Made by a program: the position numbers and the translations under genes. 64,000 nt of DNA from an uncultured Bacteroidota bacterium (GTDB taxonomy: Bacteria; Bacteroidota; Bacteroidia; UKL13-3). The stretch covers positions 1-64,000 of the forward strand of contig CAISCU010000019.1 in assembly GCA_903883965.1 (NCBI GenBank), in the 5' to 3' direction. Shown here piece after piece: positions 39,761-49,493 of the stretch. Numbering within the stretch: position 1 is the stretch's first letter; each line of letters opens with the position of its first letter. The notes below the pieces were generated by a model. It saw nothing but the letters and a program-made list of their open reading frames with translations, did not search any database and was not told the DNA's origin.

Positions 39761-41818
39761 ATGAAAAAAACACTACTGAGTATTGTTGCTTTTTTAGCAA
39801 TTGCTGGAAGTGCAATGGCCCAAGGCTATTATTCCATCACATCTACAGGCACACCTTCTGACTACACATCATCTTCAGCTCAAGGTTCTGCAATCATTCC
39901 TAACAATTCAAATGATGTATTGTCTGCAGCACAAACCATTCCATTTACTTGGAATTTTTATGGACAAGAAGTAACCAGTTACAAAGCCAGTGACAATGGT
40001 TACATTACTTTTGACATGGCTGAAACAGTAAGTCAAAGCACAAACATGTCTATTCCTGATGCAAGTGCTCCTAAAAATGCCATTTTTGGTTTTTGGGATA
40101 ACCTTGCTTTGAAAACAGTTATTACTAACTTAAATAACGTTGCCGATGTAGTAAATGCTACAACTCTTGGAACTGCACCTAACAGAAGACATGTGATTCA
40201 ATGGTTTTCGGTATCTTCTTCAATTTCTGATACCAGCTATTTGTATTTTGCTATTGTTTTAAAAGAAGCTGGTGGGTTTGATGTTATTTACAATGACGCA
40301 AACTTTAGCAGACCATTTACAGGTACAATTGGCTGTCAGAATGCAGATGGAACGGTTGCTACCATGGTAGGAGGAAATTCTTTAAGTGAATTCCCTAACA
40401 AATTAGGTTCTAGAGACAACAGTACTGATAAAGTATTCTCGTTTACCTATGGCAACCAACCTGCTAACAATGTAAAATTAGCAAGTGTGAATTTAGAAAC
40501 ATTTGGTGTAATTAACCAAGACATTACATTAACTGGTTCAATTGTAAACTTAGGAGCAGATCCTTTGAGTGCTTTTAAAATAAATTACGCTGTTAATGGT
40601 GGTGATGTATATACAATGACCATTAAAAACATTACTCCAATTGTTGGAAGTGGAAATGGAACTTACAGCTTTACACACAATGCACCTTACCAACAAAGTA
40701 CAGGTGGTGTTGCTAATTTCCGTGTTTGGATTACAGACCCTAATGATGGTGTTGATGGTGATTTGAGCGACAACGAAAAAACAAACAGTATTTTAATTGC
40801 AGACAGAGCCATTCCAAGACGTACTTTAGGTGAAGTATTTACTTCATCTACTTGCCCTCCATGTAACCCTGGAAACGCAAAAATTAACACTGTATTGAAA
40901 GACAGAGCTGGCAAATTTGCATTGTTAAAATACCAATATTATTTCCCAGGAACTGGAGACCCTTATTTTACTTTTGAATGTTTAAACAGAGGTGAGTATT
41001 ATGGTGGTATTTCAGGTGTACCTCACATGCAATTAGATGGCGCATGGGGAGACAATCCAAACTATTTAACTGCTGAAATTTTTGACAAATACCAAAACAA
41101 AATCACTGCAGTTGACATGACAAGTGCATTAACAATGACTGGTCAAAAAGCTGACATTGCTATTACTGTTACACCTTCACTTGATATTCCTGCTGGTAAT
41201 TACAGATTGAGAGTTGCTTTAGTAGAAAAAGAAACAACTAAAAACATCAAAACAAACGGTGAAACTAAATTCCAATTTGTAATGAAGAAAATGTTACCCG
41301 ATTCTGGTATAGTTTTCAACTTTACTGCTAAAGATGTTGCACAAAACATCAATATCAGTTACACCTTCCCTGGTGCTTACAGATTACCTACAAGTGCCGT
41401 TGTAAGCACTGCTCAAGGAACAGCATACAATGGTATCAATCTTGCAACTGAGCATTCAGTTGAAGAATTCTATGATATGGCTGTTGTAGCTTTCATTCAA
41501 AATGAAGACACCAAAGAAGTTTACCAATCTACTTGGACCATGCAAGATTGGGCTTTGGGTATGGAAGATGTAAAGAAAGCTGAAAATACTTTTGAAGTAT
41601 ATCCTAACCCTACTCATTCTTCATTCAATATCAACTGGAATGGCAGTCATTTGGCTACTTTCAAAGTATTAGATATCAACGGTAAAGTTGTTATGAATAG
41701 CAGTGCGATCAATTCAAACGAGTCTATCAATTGTGAGCAATTGTCAACTGGTATTTACTTTGTAGAATTGAACGATGCTGGTCGTATTCAAACCAAGAAA
41801 TTAACCATTATTAAATAA
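39761..41818 (+). CDS. secreted Omp28-related protein with T9SS type A sorting domain
   Basis: Signal peptide; GEVFTSSTCPPCNPGNAKIN Omp28 region; C-terminal VYPNPTHSSFNINWN...LSTGIYFVEL...KKLTIIK. Confidence 0.88.
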   Translation: MKKTLLSIVAFLAIAGSAMAQGYYSITSTGTPSDYTSSSAQGSAIIPNNSNDVLSAAQTIPFTWNFYGQEVTSYKASDNGYITFDMAETVSQSTNMSIPDASAPKNAIFGFWDNLALKTVITNLNNVADVVNATTLGTAPNRRHVIQWFSVSSSISDTSYLYFAIVLKEAGGFDVIYNDANFSRPFTGTIGCQNADGTVATMVGGNSLSEFPNKLGSRDNSTDKVFSFTYGNQPANNVKLASVNLETFGVINQDITLTGSIVNLGADPLSAFKINYAVNGGDVYTMTIKNITPIVGSGNGTYSFTHNAPYQQSTGGVANFRVWITDPNDGVDGDLSDNEKTNSILIADRAIPRRTLGEVFTSSTCPPCNPGNAKINTVLKDRAGKFALLKYQYYFPGTGDPYFTFECLNRGEYYGGISGVPHMQLDGAWGDNPNYLTAEIFDKYQNKITAVDMTSALTMTGQKADIAITVTPSLDIPAGNYRLRVALVEKETTKNIKTNGETKFQFVMKKMLPDSGIVFNFTAKDVAQNINISYTFPGAYRLPTSAVVSTAQGTAYNGINLATEHSVEEFYDMAVVAFIQNEDTKEVYQSTWTMQDWALGMEDVKKAENTFEVYPNPTHSSFNINWNGSHLATFKVLDINGKVVMNSSAINSNESINCEQLSTGIYFVELNDAGRIQTKKLTIIK

Positions 41819-41834
41819 GGAATTTCACTCCAAT

Positions 41835-41870
41835 AAAAAAGGCGAATCACCATGGTGATTCGCCTTTTTT
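41835..41870. terminator. palindromic intrinsic terminator
   Basis: Perfect 36-bp palindrome AAAAAAGGCGAATCACCATGGTGATTCGCCTTTTTT. Confidence 0.9.
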
Positions 41871-41991
41871 ATTATTCAATTGGGTCAATCCACAATTAAA
41901 ATAACACAATACAATTACTGATAAAAAACTAAAAACTTTTCTATTACCCAACTAACTTCAAATTTGGAATATCCAATTCAAATAAGACTCA

Positions 41992-42024
41992 TAAAAAATC
42001 CCAATTACCTGAGGCAACTGGGAT
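41992..42024 (-). terminator. intrinsic terminator of the acyl-ACP desaturase gene
   Basis: Minus strand ATCCCAGTTGCC-TCA-GGTAATTGGGAT then TTTTTTA. Confidence 0.7.
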
Positions 42025-42053
42025 GAATTTAAAATGGTAAAGCTTTTGTAAAA

Positions 42054-43034
42054 CTAGGCCAATATCCAATTGAATTTAAACTCGGTATCTGGCAATTTCA
42101 TGCGTTCAGAAATTCTGGTTAATCTCTCTGGCAACTTCATTAAATAGTCTCGGGCTTTTTCTCCATCTTCTTTTAAACCTCTGACGCCTTCAATTTGCCA
42201 TTCATCAATTAAACTTTTAAGAATGTCTACATAATCGGTAGCAGTATAAACACCTATGCGCTGTGCACAATCCGAAAAACTTTCAAAAGAATTTACTTTG
42301 TCTCCCAACTCTCTTAAATATTGTGCGGGCATAACAATTTTCTTTCTCATCATATCTTCAAAAGCCAACATCATTTCATTTGGGTCTAATTCCATAATTT
42401 TTGCCACAAATGTTTTGTATGCTTTTGCATGCCTGGCTTCATCGGCAGCAACCAAACCACACATTTTTGACAAAATGGTATTGCCTTGTTGTTTAGCCAA
42501 ACTTGCTACTCTTCTGTGAGAAATATTGGTAGCCAATTCTTGAAAAGAAGTATATATAAAATTGCGGTAAGGATCATTTGCAGCTCCGTTATTAAAACCA
42601 TCTCTGATTAAATATTGTGTAGAGGCTTCAAATTCTCGCATATTGATTCTACCACATAAATATAAATAGCGGTTCAACGCATCTCCATGCCTGTTCTCTT
42701 CAGCAGTCCAGCCGCGAATCCATTTCATCCAGCCATTGTTTTCTATTTGATCAATGCCCGTTAATCCGGCTAACCAGGTTTCGTATGTAGGCAAAGCCTC
42801 TTCTGTAATGGTATCTACAACTAAAACAGCTAATAAATCGTAAGATAAATTGGCCGCTTGTTCTTGAATGGTTTTGAGGTCTTGTATAAAAGAATCATCC
42901 GAAGTTAATGGCAATAATTCTGATGCTTGCCAGTTGGTTTCGATGGGTTTTAAATATTCCGCAGAAAACAATTCTGCTTGTTCACCCAAATGTAACATCA
43001 CTTCATTCCTACTTGGAGACATTTGTTTGTTCAT
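42054..43034 (-). CDS. acyl-ACP desaturase (soluble diiron)
   Basis: EENRHGD and DEARHAK diiron motifs; start MNKQMSPSRNEVM at 43034 preferred to track start 43052. Confidence 0.92.
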   Translation of the reverse strand: MNKQMSPSRNEVMLHLGEQAELFSAEYLKPIETNWQASELLPLTSDDSFIQDLKTIQEQAANLSYDLLAVLVVDTITEEALPTYETWLAGLTGIDQIENNGWMKWIRGWTAEENRHGDALNRYLYLCGRINMREFEASTQYLIRDGFNNGAANDPYRNFIYTSFQELATNISHRRVASLAKQQGNTILSKMCGLVAADEARHAKAYKTFVAKIMELDPNEMMLAFEDMMRKKIVMPAQYLRELGDKVNSFESFSDCAQRIGVYTATDYVDILKSLIDEWQIEGVRGLKEDGEKARDYLMKLPERLTRISERMKLPDTEFKFNWILA

Positions 43035-43090
43035 TATAAATTTAAAAGACAAACATATCCCTTTTTAGAGAGCTTAACAAACCCTCTCAT

Positions 43091-43804
43091 ATGACAGCAC
43101 TTAACAAATACATTTTTTTGTATCTTCACCCTGTGAAATGGATTGATATTCACACCCACAAAGCTTATAGAAAATACTCTGATGTGATTTTTATCAGAAA
43201 TGCATTTTTGTTGCCAATTTTACCAGAAAATATAAATTATTTATGTTCAAACGGACTACATCCTTGGAAAATTAACAGCCCATTTGACACAGATAAATTC
43301 ATAGAATTATTAACTCGCAAACCCCTTGTAGCTATAGGAGAAATAGGGCTTGACCGATTGAAACCCGACTTTGAAAAACAACTATTCTTCTTTAAAAAAC
43401 AATTGCAAATTGGCCAACAATTCAAATTACCCATCATTGTACATTGTGTGAAAGCTTATCCCGAAACAATTGCCTTATTAAAAACTTATCCTGCACCTGT
43501 TGTATTTCACCAATATGAAGGCAATACATCAATTACCAATCAATTATTGGCTCTACCAAATGTGTATTTTTCTTTTGGGAAACAGCTCTTTCGAAAACAA
43601 ATTCCAGCAAGTTTAAATCAAATACCCCTCCATCGGATTTTTTTAGAAACCGATACCTCACCACAACATGTGAAAACCTGTTACATGCAGTTAGCCCAAT
43701 TATTAAACATCAACCTGCATACACTACAAGAACAACTATTTAAAAATTTCAATGCCGTATTTGAAAATAGAATCCTGCAAACAGAACATGTATATTTGAA
43801 ATAA
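43091..43804 (+). CDS. TatD-family hydrolase
   Basis: WIDIHTH, AIGEIGLD, IIVHC, FHQYEG, LETDTSPQ; a GTG start at 43133 (VKWIDIHTH) fits better. Confidence 0.82.
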   Translation: MTALNKYIFLYLHPVKWIDIHTHKAYRKYSDVIFIRNAFLLPILPENINYLCSNGLHPWKINSPFDTDKFIELLTRKPLVAIGEIGLDRLKPDFEKQLFFFKKQLQIGQQFKLPIIVHCVKAYPETIALLKTYPAPVVFHQYEGNTSITNQLLALPNVYFSFGKQLFRKQIPASLNQIPLHRIFLETDTSPQHVKTCYMQLAQLLNINLHTLQEQLFKNFNAVFENRILQTEHVYLK

Positions 43805-43813
43805 ATAAATACA

Positions 43814-44464
43814 ATGAACCAAAGCCACCATATTGCTGATATAAGAAAAGAGTATACATTGCATGAACTTTCAATTGAAAATCTTGCAAATGACCCCATT
43901 GAACAATTTCAAAATTGGTTCAAACAGGCAATTGATGCACAAGTGAACGAACCCAATGCCATGACTTTGGCCACAGTTAATTCAGAGGGTAAGCCCAATG
44001 CCCGAATTGTATTGTTAAAAGGAATTGATAGCAATTCATTCGTATTTTTTACCAATTACAATAGCCAAAAAGGCAATGAAATTGCGCAGAATCAATTTGG
44101 CGCAATGGTTTTCTTTTGGCCCGAATTACAAAGACAAATAAGAATTGAAGGAAAAATTTCAAAACTATCTGAAGAAGCCTCAACTGCTTATTTTAAAAGC
44201 AGACCCATTGAGAGCCAGATTGGTGCGATAGTATCTCCTCAAAGCCAAAAAATAAACGACAGAAGTATCCTAGAAAATGCTTTCGAGCAATACCAAAACA
44301 GCATGAATGACCAAGTAATTGAAAAACCAAAACATTGGGGAGGATATGCTTTAAATCCCTCAAAAATTGAATTTTGGCAAGGGAGAGCAAGTCGGCTGCA
44401 TGATAGACTCAGATTTGAATTAAATGAAACTAATAACTGGGAAGTATTCCGTTTGGCTCCTTAA
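43814..44464 (+). CDS. pdxH: pyridoxamine 5'-phosphate oxidase
   Basis: EPNAMTLATVNSEGKPNARIVLLKG, FFTNYNSQKG, WGGYALNPSKIEFWQGRASRLHDRLRF. Confidence 0.97.
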   Translation: MNQSHHIADIRKEYTLHELSIENLANDPIEQFQNWFKQAIDAQVNEPNAMTLATVNSEGKPNARIVLLKGIDSNSFVFFTNYNSQKGNEIAQNQFGAMVFFWPELQRQIRIEGKISKLSEEASTAYFKSRPIESQIGAIVSPQSQKINDRSILENAFEQYQNSMNDQVIEKPKHWGGYALNPSKIEFWQGRASRLHDRLRFELNETNNWEVFRLAP

Positions 44465-44469
44465 TTGAA

Positions 44470-45045
44470 TCATTTGCCCATTAAAAACAATTTCATTTTC
44501 TCGAAGGCTTTTGCCCTATGCGCAATTTTATTTTTTTCTTCTAAGGTAAGTTGAGCCAATGTTTCTGAATATTGTTCAGGCATAAAAATTGGGTCGTAAC
44601 CAAATCCGTTGCTACCCATTTTTTGATGGATTATTTTACCATTTAAACTGCCTTCAAAGTAGTGAACTTCTCCGTTCAATATCAAACAAATCCATGTAAC
44701 AAACCTTGCCAAATTGGGTTCTTCAGGATTTAATTTACTGAGTAATAAATCCATGTTATTATTGGAATTGGATGGTTCTCCGGCATACCTAGCACTTCTT
44801 ACTCCGGGCTCATTGTTTAAATGAAAGACTTCTAATCCAGTATCATCTGCAAAAACGGGCATATTGAATTTTGATGCAATGGTTTGGGCTTTAATGAATG
44901 CATTTTCTTTGAGTGTTTCACCTGTTTCTTCAATTTCATTGGTATACCCTATACCATCTAAAGACAATACTTTGAATTTACCTTCTAGCAAAGCCGCAAT
45001 CTCTTTGGCCTTATTCGGATTGTGTGTGGCAAAAATCAGCTCCAT
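44470..45045 (-). CDS. rdgB: non-canonical purine NTP pyrophosphatase (RdgB/HAM1)
   Basis: FATHNPNKAKEIAALL, FADDTGLEVFHLNNEPGVRSARYAG, GSNGFGYDPIFMP, KNKIAHRAKA. Confidence 0.97.
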   Translation of the reverse strand: MELIFATHNPNKAKEIAALLEGKFKVLSLDGIGYTNEIEETGETLKENAFIKAQTIASKFNMPVFADDTGLEVFHLNNEPGVRSARYAGEPSNSNNNMDLLLSKLNPEEPNLARFVTWICLILNGEVHYFEGSLNGKIIHQKMGSNGFGYDPIFMPEQYSETLAQLTLEEKNKIAHRAKAFEKMKLFLMGK

Positions 45046-45050
45046 ATTTA

Positions 45051-45527
45051 CTAATTAAAGAACATTTTTTTTAGAGCGATCCATAATTTGCCTTTTGCCT
45101 GTGCATCGGTTAAGTATTCAGACAATGGACCCGCTTTTAAAACAGCAATTCCATGCAACAACGCCTGCTGATGCAAAGCCAAATTTATTTGCTCATTTTT
45201 TAACAAGGCATCACAGCCCCAAATAATTAAATGTTGTGGTTTTAATTGTTGCAAAATTTGCTCTAGGGTCAAATTTTCATTAGAAATGTTGAGTAACCAA
45301 TAATCATCTTGGGTTTTCTTCAAACCTTTGTCAATGATGCCGTTTAAAAGTTCAAACTCATTTTCTGGAAGGTAGTCATGGGTTTTACAATCACTCAACA
45401 TCAATAATTTATGATTCCCTTTTCCAAAAGGGTTGATTTGTATAGAAAAATCTGTTTCTTTGACCCCGTAAAGTTCATCAAACAAGGGGAGTATAAAAGC
45501 TTCTTCTATTTTAAAATTATCGTTCAT
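45051..45527 (-). CDS. hypothetical protein, possible HolD/psi-like fold
   Basis: Intact ORF between rdgB and ilvE; C-terminus LSEYLTDAQAKGKLWIALKKMF. Confidence 0.65.
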   Translation of the reverse strand: MNDNFKIEEAFILPLFDELYGVKETDFSIQINPFGKGNHKLLMLSDCKTHDYLPENEFELLNGIIDKGLKKTQDDYWLLNISNENLTLEQILQQLKPQHLIIWGCDALLKNEQINLALHQQALLHGIAVLKAGPLSEYLTDAQAKGKLWIALKKMFFN

Positions 45528-45530
45528 AAG

Positions 45531-46598
45531 ATGGCAATTTCGTTAAAAATAAACAAAGTAACACAATCAAGAATTGAGCAATTTGACTTTGAACACATTG
45601 AATTTGGAAAACATTTTTCGGATCATATGTTCAAAGTTGATTTCAAAGATGGCAAGTGGCAGGATCCTGAAATTCTACCATATGGGCCAATAGAAGTTGC
45701 CCCTTCTATCTCTGCCATCCACTACGGACAAGCCATATTTGAAGGCATGAAGGCCTTTAAAAATGAGCAAACGGGCAAGCCACAACTTTTCAGGCCCTTG
45801 GAAAACCACAAAAGACTCAATAAAAGTGCACTGAGGATGGGCATGCCAGAAATTCCAGAAGATTTATTTATGCTGGGCCTCAAAACGCTCATAGACATAG
45901 ACCAACAATGGATTCCAACCAAAGATGGAAGCGCCTTGTATGTGAGACCTTTTATGTTTGCTACTGACGATTTTGTTGGTGTAAAACCAAGCAGCAACTA
46001 TACATTTATGATATTTTGTTGCCCAGTAAACAGCTATTATCCATTACCTATAAAAGTATTGGTTGAAGAAAATTTTGTAAGGGCTTCAGAAGGCATGGCT
46101 GGCTATGCAAAAGCTGCAGGTAATTATGGCATTTCAATGTTACCTACTGCACTTGCCAAACAAAAGGGTTACGATCAAATCATTTGGACAGACGGTAAAA
46201 CGCATGAATATGTAGAAGAATCAGGAACCACCAATTTGTTTTTTGTAATTAACGACAATACTGTTTGGACCCCTGCTTTAGATGGAAACATCTTAAACGG
46301 AATTACCCGAGATACCTGCATTCAATTACTCAAACAAAAAGGTTTAGTAATTGAAGAAAGAAAAATTGCCATTAAAGAAGTATTGGAAGCCGCTAAAAAT
46401 GGTCAGCTAACCGATTGTTTTGGAACTGGTACTGCAGCAATCATTGCTAAAATTGCAGCTATTGGTTACAAAGGTGAAGACTATGTTTTACCCAATGCTG
46501 AAGACCGTTTAATTTCAAATTGGTTATACCAACAAATTTATGGCATACAAACAGGAAAGGTTGAAGATACCTTTCATTGGGTAGAAACAATTTCATAA
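45531..46598 (+). CDS. ilvE: branched-chain amino acid aminotransferase
   Basis: HYGQAIFEGMKAF, RPFMFATDD, YVEESGTTNLFFV; start MAISLKINKV at 45531 instead of track start 45411. Confidence 0.96.
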   Translation: MAISLKINKVTQSRIEQFDFEHIEFGKHFSDHMFKVDFKDGKWQDPEILPYGPIEVAPSISAIHYGQAIFEGMKAFKNEQTGKPQLFRPLENHKRLNKSALRMGMPEIPEDLFMLGLKTLIDIDQQWIPTKDGSALYVRPFMFATDDFVGVKPSSNYTFMIFCCPVNSYYPLPIKVLVEENFVRASEGMAGYAKAAGNYGISMLPTALAKQKGYDQIIWTDGKTHEYVEESGTTNLFFVINDNTVWTPALDGNILNGITRDTCIQLLKQKGLVIEERKIAIKEVLEAAKNGQLTDCFGTGTAAIIAKIAAIGYKGEDYVLPNAEDRLISNWLYQQIYGIQTGKVEDTFHWVETIS

Positions 46599-46616
46599 GC
46601 AATTTATAATTGGCAC

Positions 46617-46653
46617 AAAAAAGCCTCGCAAACACAGTTTGCGAGGCTTTTTT
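46617..46653. terminator. bidirectional intrinsic terminator between ilvE and secG
   Basis: AAAAAAGCCTCGCAAAC-ACA-GTTTGCGAGGCTTTTTT, convergent genes on both sides. Confidence 0.9.
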
Positions 46654-46672
46654 TATAGAATACTTAAGTTTA

Positions 46673-47056
46673 TTACTTAGTTGTTGTTTCAGCTGCAGGT
46701 GTTGCCTCTGCTGGTTGTGCTGGTTGTTCAGCAGGTTGCTGTTGTGTTGCAGCTGGAGCTGGTGCTGGAGTTGTTACAGTTGTATTTTCAATTGCATCTT
46801 TGATTCTTGAATCTGAAGAATTATCTGAACCTCCGCTGGTTGGTCTGAAGAAATTAGAAGCCAATGAAAGTACAATCAGTACCAATGCAAAACCCCAAGT
46901 TGCTTTTTCAATGACATCTGTACTTCTTTTAACGCCCATAATTTGGCTAGGAGCAACAAAATTAGCAGCAATACCGCCTTTTGGATTTTGAATTAAAACG
47001 ACACCTACCAACAAGATGGCGGCTACCATGATGAGAATAATAATAAATGTTAACAT
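46673..47056 (-). CDS. secG: preprotein translocase subunit SecG
   Basis: VVLIQNPKGGIAANFVAPSQIMGVKRSTDVIEKATW with two TM helices. Confidence 0.92.
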   Translation of the reverse strand: MLTFIIILIMVAAILLVGVVLIQNPKGGIAANFVAPSQIMGVKRSTDVIEKATWGFALVLIVLSLASNFFRPTSGGSDNSSDSRIKDAIENTTVTTPAPAPAATQQQPAEQPAQPAEATPAAETTTK

Positions 47057-47059
47057 AAT

Positions 47060-48934
47060 TTAGTCTAAGTTATTGGTTGTTCTGATTTGTTCAATCAGGT
47101 CTGCGAAGTACGCATTTTTATCCGGATTTAACAACTGTAATTTTTCGTATGCTTGAATGGCTTTTTTATACAGCCCCTGCCTGACATATATTTTTGCAAG
47201 CGTCTCACTCACAACTTCTTCAGGCTCTTCAGAACTTTGCTTTGCCATATTCACAGGCTTAAAGAACTCTGATTTGGGTCTGGAAATAACCGGTTTATCT
47301 TTGAGGAACCTGTCTAAAATTCGGTCTATTTCTTCGTCTCTTTTGCTTTTAGATTTTTTCGAAGCACTTTTAGCTTGTTTTGATTCAGATTCTATTTCAT
47401 TGAAACTCGCAAAATCAGCTGCTTGTTTTTGAAGCATCTCAATTGACAAATCAATAGGTTCAGGAGCAATTACACTTTGTTTTTTGGATTCGACACTGAA
47501 ATAACTTTCAAACTCTTTGGTGAAACTTTGTTCTGAGTAATTGAGCTTTTTGTATACAACAGAGAGCAATTCATTTACTTCATATTTCTTGAGGCTCTCC
47601 AATACATCTGGTTGTTCAGCCTGTGCAACTGGTGCTGCTTGTTCTTCAATTAGCTGTAAACTGTTTTGAAAACTTCGAATGAACTCATTTTTATTGACAG
47701 TTGCCAATTCTAAAATTAAGTGCTCTCTGAGCGCCATATGGGCTTTATCTGCAATTCTTTCAACAAAATCTGATTCAGCAACCAATAAAGGTTTGTTTTT
47801 AACTGGAACTGATTTTTGTGGAACAGCAGCAGGAATTTCTTTTTCAACAGGAAGCGCACTGGTATATATTGGCTCAGACTCTAATTTTATTCGAGTGTAT
47901 TCCGTCACATGCAATGCTTCAACTAATGGTTCAGGTTGAGTCTGAATTGAATCAGATTCGAGAGTAGGTTTATGTTCGTTTTCAGTTGTTTCATCTTCCT
48001 CTTCTATGGGTTCATTACTGAAAGCTTGCTCAGTAATTACTGTTGATTTGGCATTTGATGCAATGGGAACAACTTCAATATCTGGGTTTGGTAAAGTACT
48101 GGCATCAAAATGCTTAAGAATAGCATCGTCTGCTTGTTTTAACTTTTGAGCAGGAATCAGTGAACTATTTGCATCCCCATCAGGATTTACAAATCGAACC
48201 AGTTTTTTGTTGCTTTTTGATTGAATCGTTACAAAGTTGGGACTCTCCATTTCTGGCTCATCATCACCAATTTCATCTTCTGGAGATGACAAATCAATTT
48301 CATCTAGTGGAAGTTCTTGTAGGTTTTCGTCATTTTCAATTCCGTCTAAATCATATCTGATTGGCACCAATTTAAGACCCATTCCTTTGTTTGCTGGTTT
48401 TGGCTTTTCAGGCTTCTCTTCATTTTCGTCAGCTTGAACAGCCTCATTTGACTCAGTAGAAATAGAAGTCAAAGGTTTTAATAAAATTGGCTTAGGTTTT
48501 GGCTCTGGCTCTATTTGGGTTTCTGGCTCAAGAGTAATTGGAATTGGTGTTTCCTCAATAACTGGTGTAACCAAAACAGGCATTTCAACTACCTCTATTT
48601 GAGGTTCAGTTATTGACGACACTGTTTCCTGCGGAAGTACTTTTTTAGGCATATCAGGTCTATGATCAATAGGTAAACCATGAACCAAATTGTACAACAC
48701 TGTTCGATCACCACATTGTAAAGCAGCCTGTTCTAAATATTTTTGGTATTCAAAATGAGACGAATTGAACATTGCTTTTACCAATAGGTTTTGAGCAACA
48801 GAAAAATACGGATATTCAAATACGATTTGCTTTAACAAATCTATATGTGATTCACCTAATTCTTCAGGCGATTTGACCAATATGCCAAAATCATATTTAT
48901 TCAATTCAATTGCGTTTGAAGTGCTAATATACAA
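47060..48934 (-). CDS. hypothetical protein with long acidic/Pro-rich linker and C-terminal TPR-like repeat
   Basis: FEYPYFSVAQNLLVKAMFNS N-terminus; C-term VSETLAKIYVRQGLYKKAIQAYEKLQLLNPDKNAYFA; between lptE and secG. Confidence 0.75.
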   Translation of the reverse strand: MYISTSNAIELNKYDFGILVKSPEELGESHIDLLKQIVFEYPYFSVAQNLLVKAMFNSSHFEYQKYLEQAALQCGDRTVLYNLVHGLPIDHRPDMPKKVLPQETVSSITEPQIEVVEMPVLVTPVIEETPIPITLEPETQIEPEPKPKPILLKPLTSISTESNEAVQADENEEKPEKPKPANKGMGLKLVPIRYDLDGIENDENLQELPLDEIDLSSPEDEIGDDEPEMESPNFVTIQSKSNKKLVRFVNPDGDANSSLIPAQKLKQADDAILKHFDASTLPNPDIEVVPIASNAKSTVITEQAFSNEPIEEEDETTENEHKPTLESDSIQTQPEPLVEALHVTEYTRIKLESEPIYTSALPVEKEIPAAVPQKSVPVKNKPLLVAESDFVERIADKAHMALREHLILELATVNKNEFIRSFQNSLQLIEEQAAPVAQAEQPDVLESLKKYEVNELLSVVYKKLNYSEQSFTKEFESYFSVESKKQSVIAPEPIDLSIEMLQKQAADFASFNEIESESKQAKSASKKSKSKRDEEIDRILDRFLKDKPVISRPKSEFFKPVNMAKQSSEEPEEVVSETLAKIYVRQGLYKKAIQAYEKLQLLNPDKNAYFADLIEQIRTTNNLD

Positions 48935-48947
48935 TTATTCAAATTTC

Positions 48948-49451
48948 TCACCAATTTATAAATGCCTTGTTAAAGACATCTTGTACCAAGCCATCTGTAA
49001 TTTTGCCAATCAGTGACTGTTCTATTGTAGCAAAATCTTGCTGTGCATCAAAATCTACGAAATTGGTAAAAATTTGAGTGAAATTCTTTGAAGAATCTAA
49101 CTTGTTTTCAAAAACAACCTCTACAGATACTGATAGTCTATTAACAGCAGTGGTTTGATTTCCTTGAATTCCAGAAGGCGCTGTTTTGTAATCAGTTATT
49201 TTTCCGCTAAAATGGAAATCGCCAACGGCATTGGTTAATTTTAAACCACTTTCATTGATACATTTTGTTTTTAACTTTTCAGTTAAATCTTGGCTCAATG
49301 TAGGTGCAACAATACTTGCATTGTTGACCATATAGTCAACACTGAATGTAGTGGCATCAGCAGGTACCGAAGCCCCGCTATGAGAATAAATATTACATGA
49401 AGCAAAAACCATTGACAAACACAATCCAATTAAAAGCTTTCGTATCATCAT
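48948..49451 (-). CDS. lptE: LptE-family LPS assembly lipoprotein
   Basis: Lipobox VFASCNIYSHSGASVPADATTFSVDYMVNNASIVAPTLSQDLTEKLK. Confidence 0.82.
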   Translation of the reverse strand: MMIRKLLIGLCLSMVFASCNIYSHSGASVPADATTFSVDYMVNNASIVAPTLSQDLTEKLKTKCINESGLKLTNAVGDFHFSGKITDYKTAPSGIQGNQTTAVNRLSVSVEVVFENKLDSSKNFTQIFTNFVDFDAQQDFATIEQSLIGKITDGLVQDVFNKAFINW

Positions 49452-49493
49452 AAGTTCATTGAATTAAGTTTGACTTGAGGTGCATTAAAGTGC

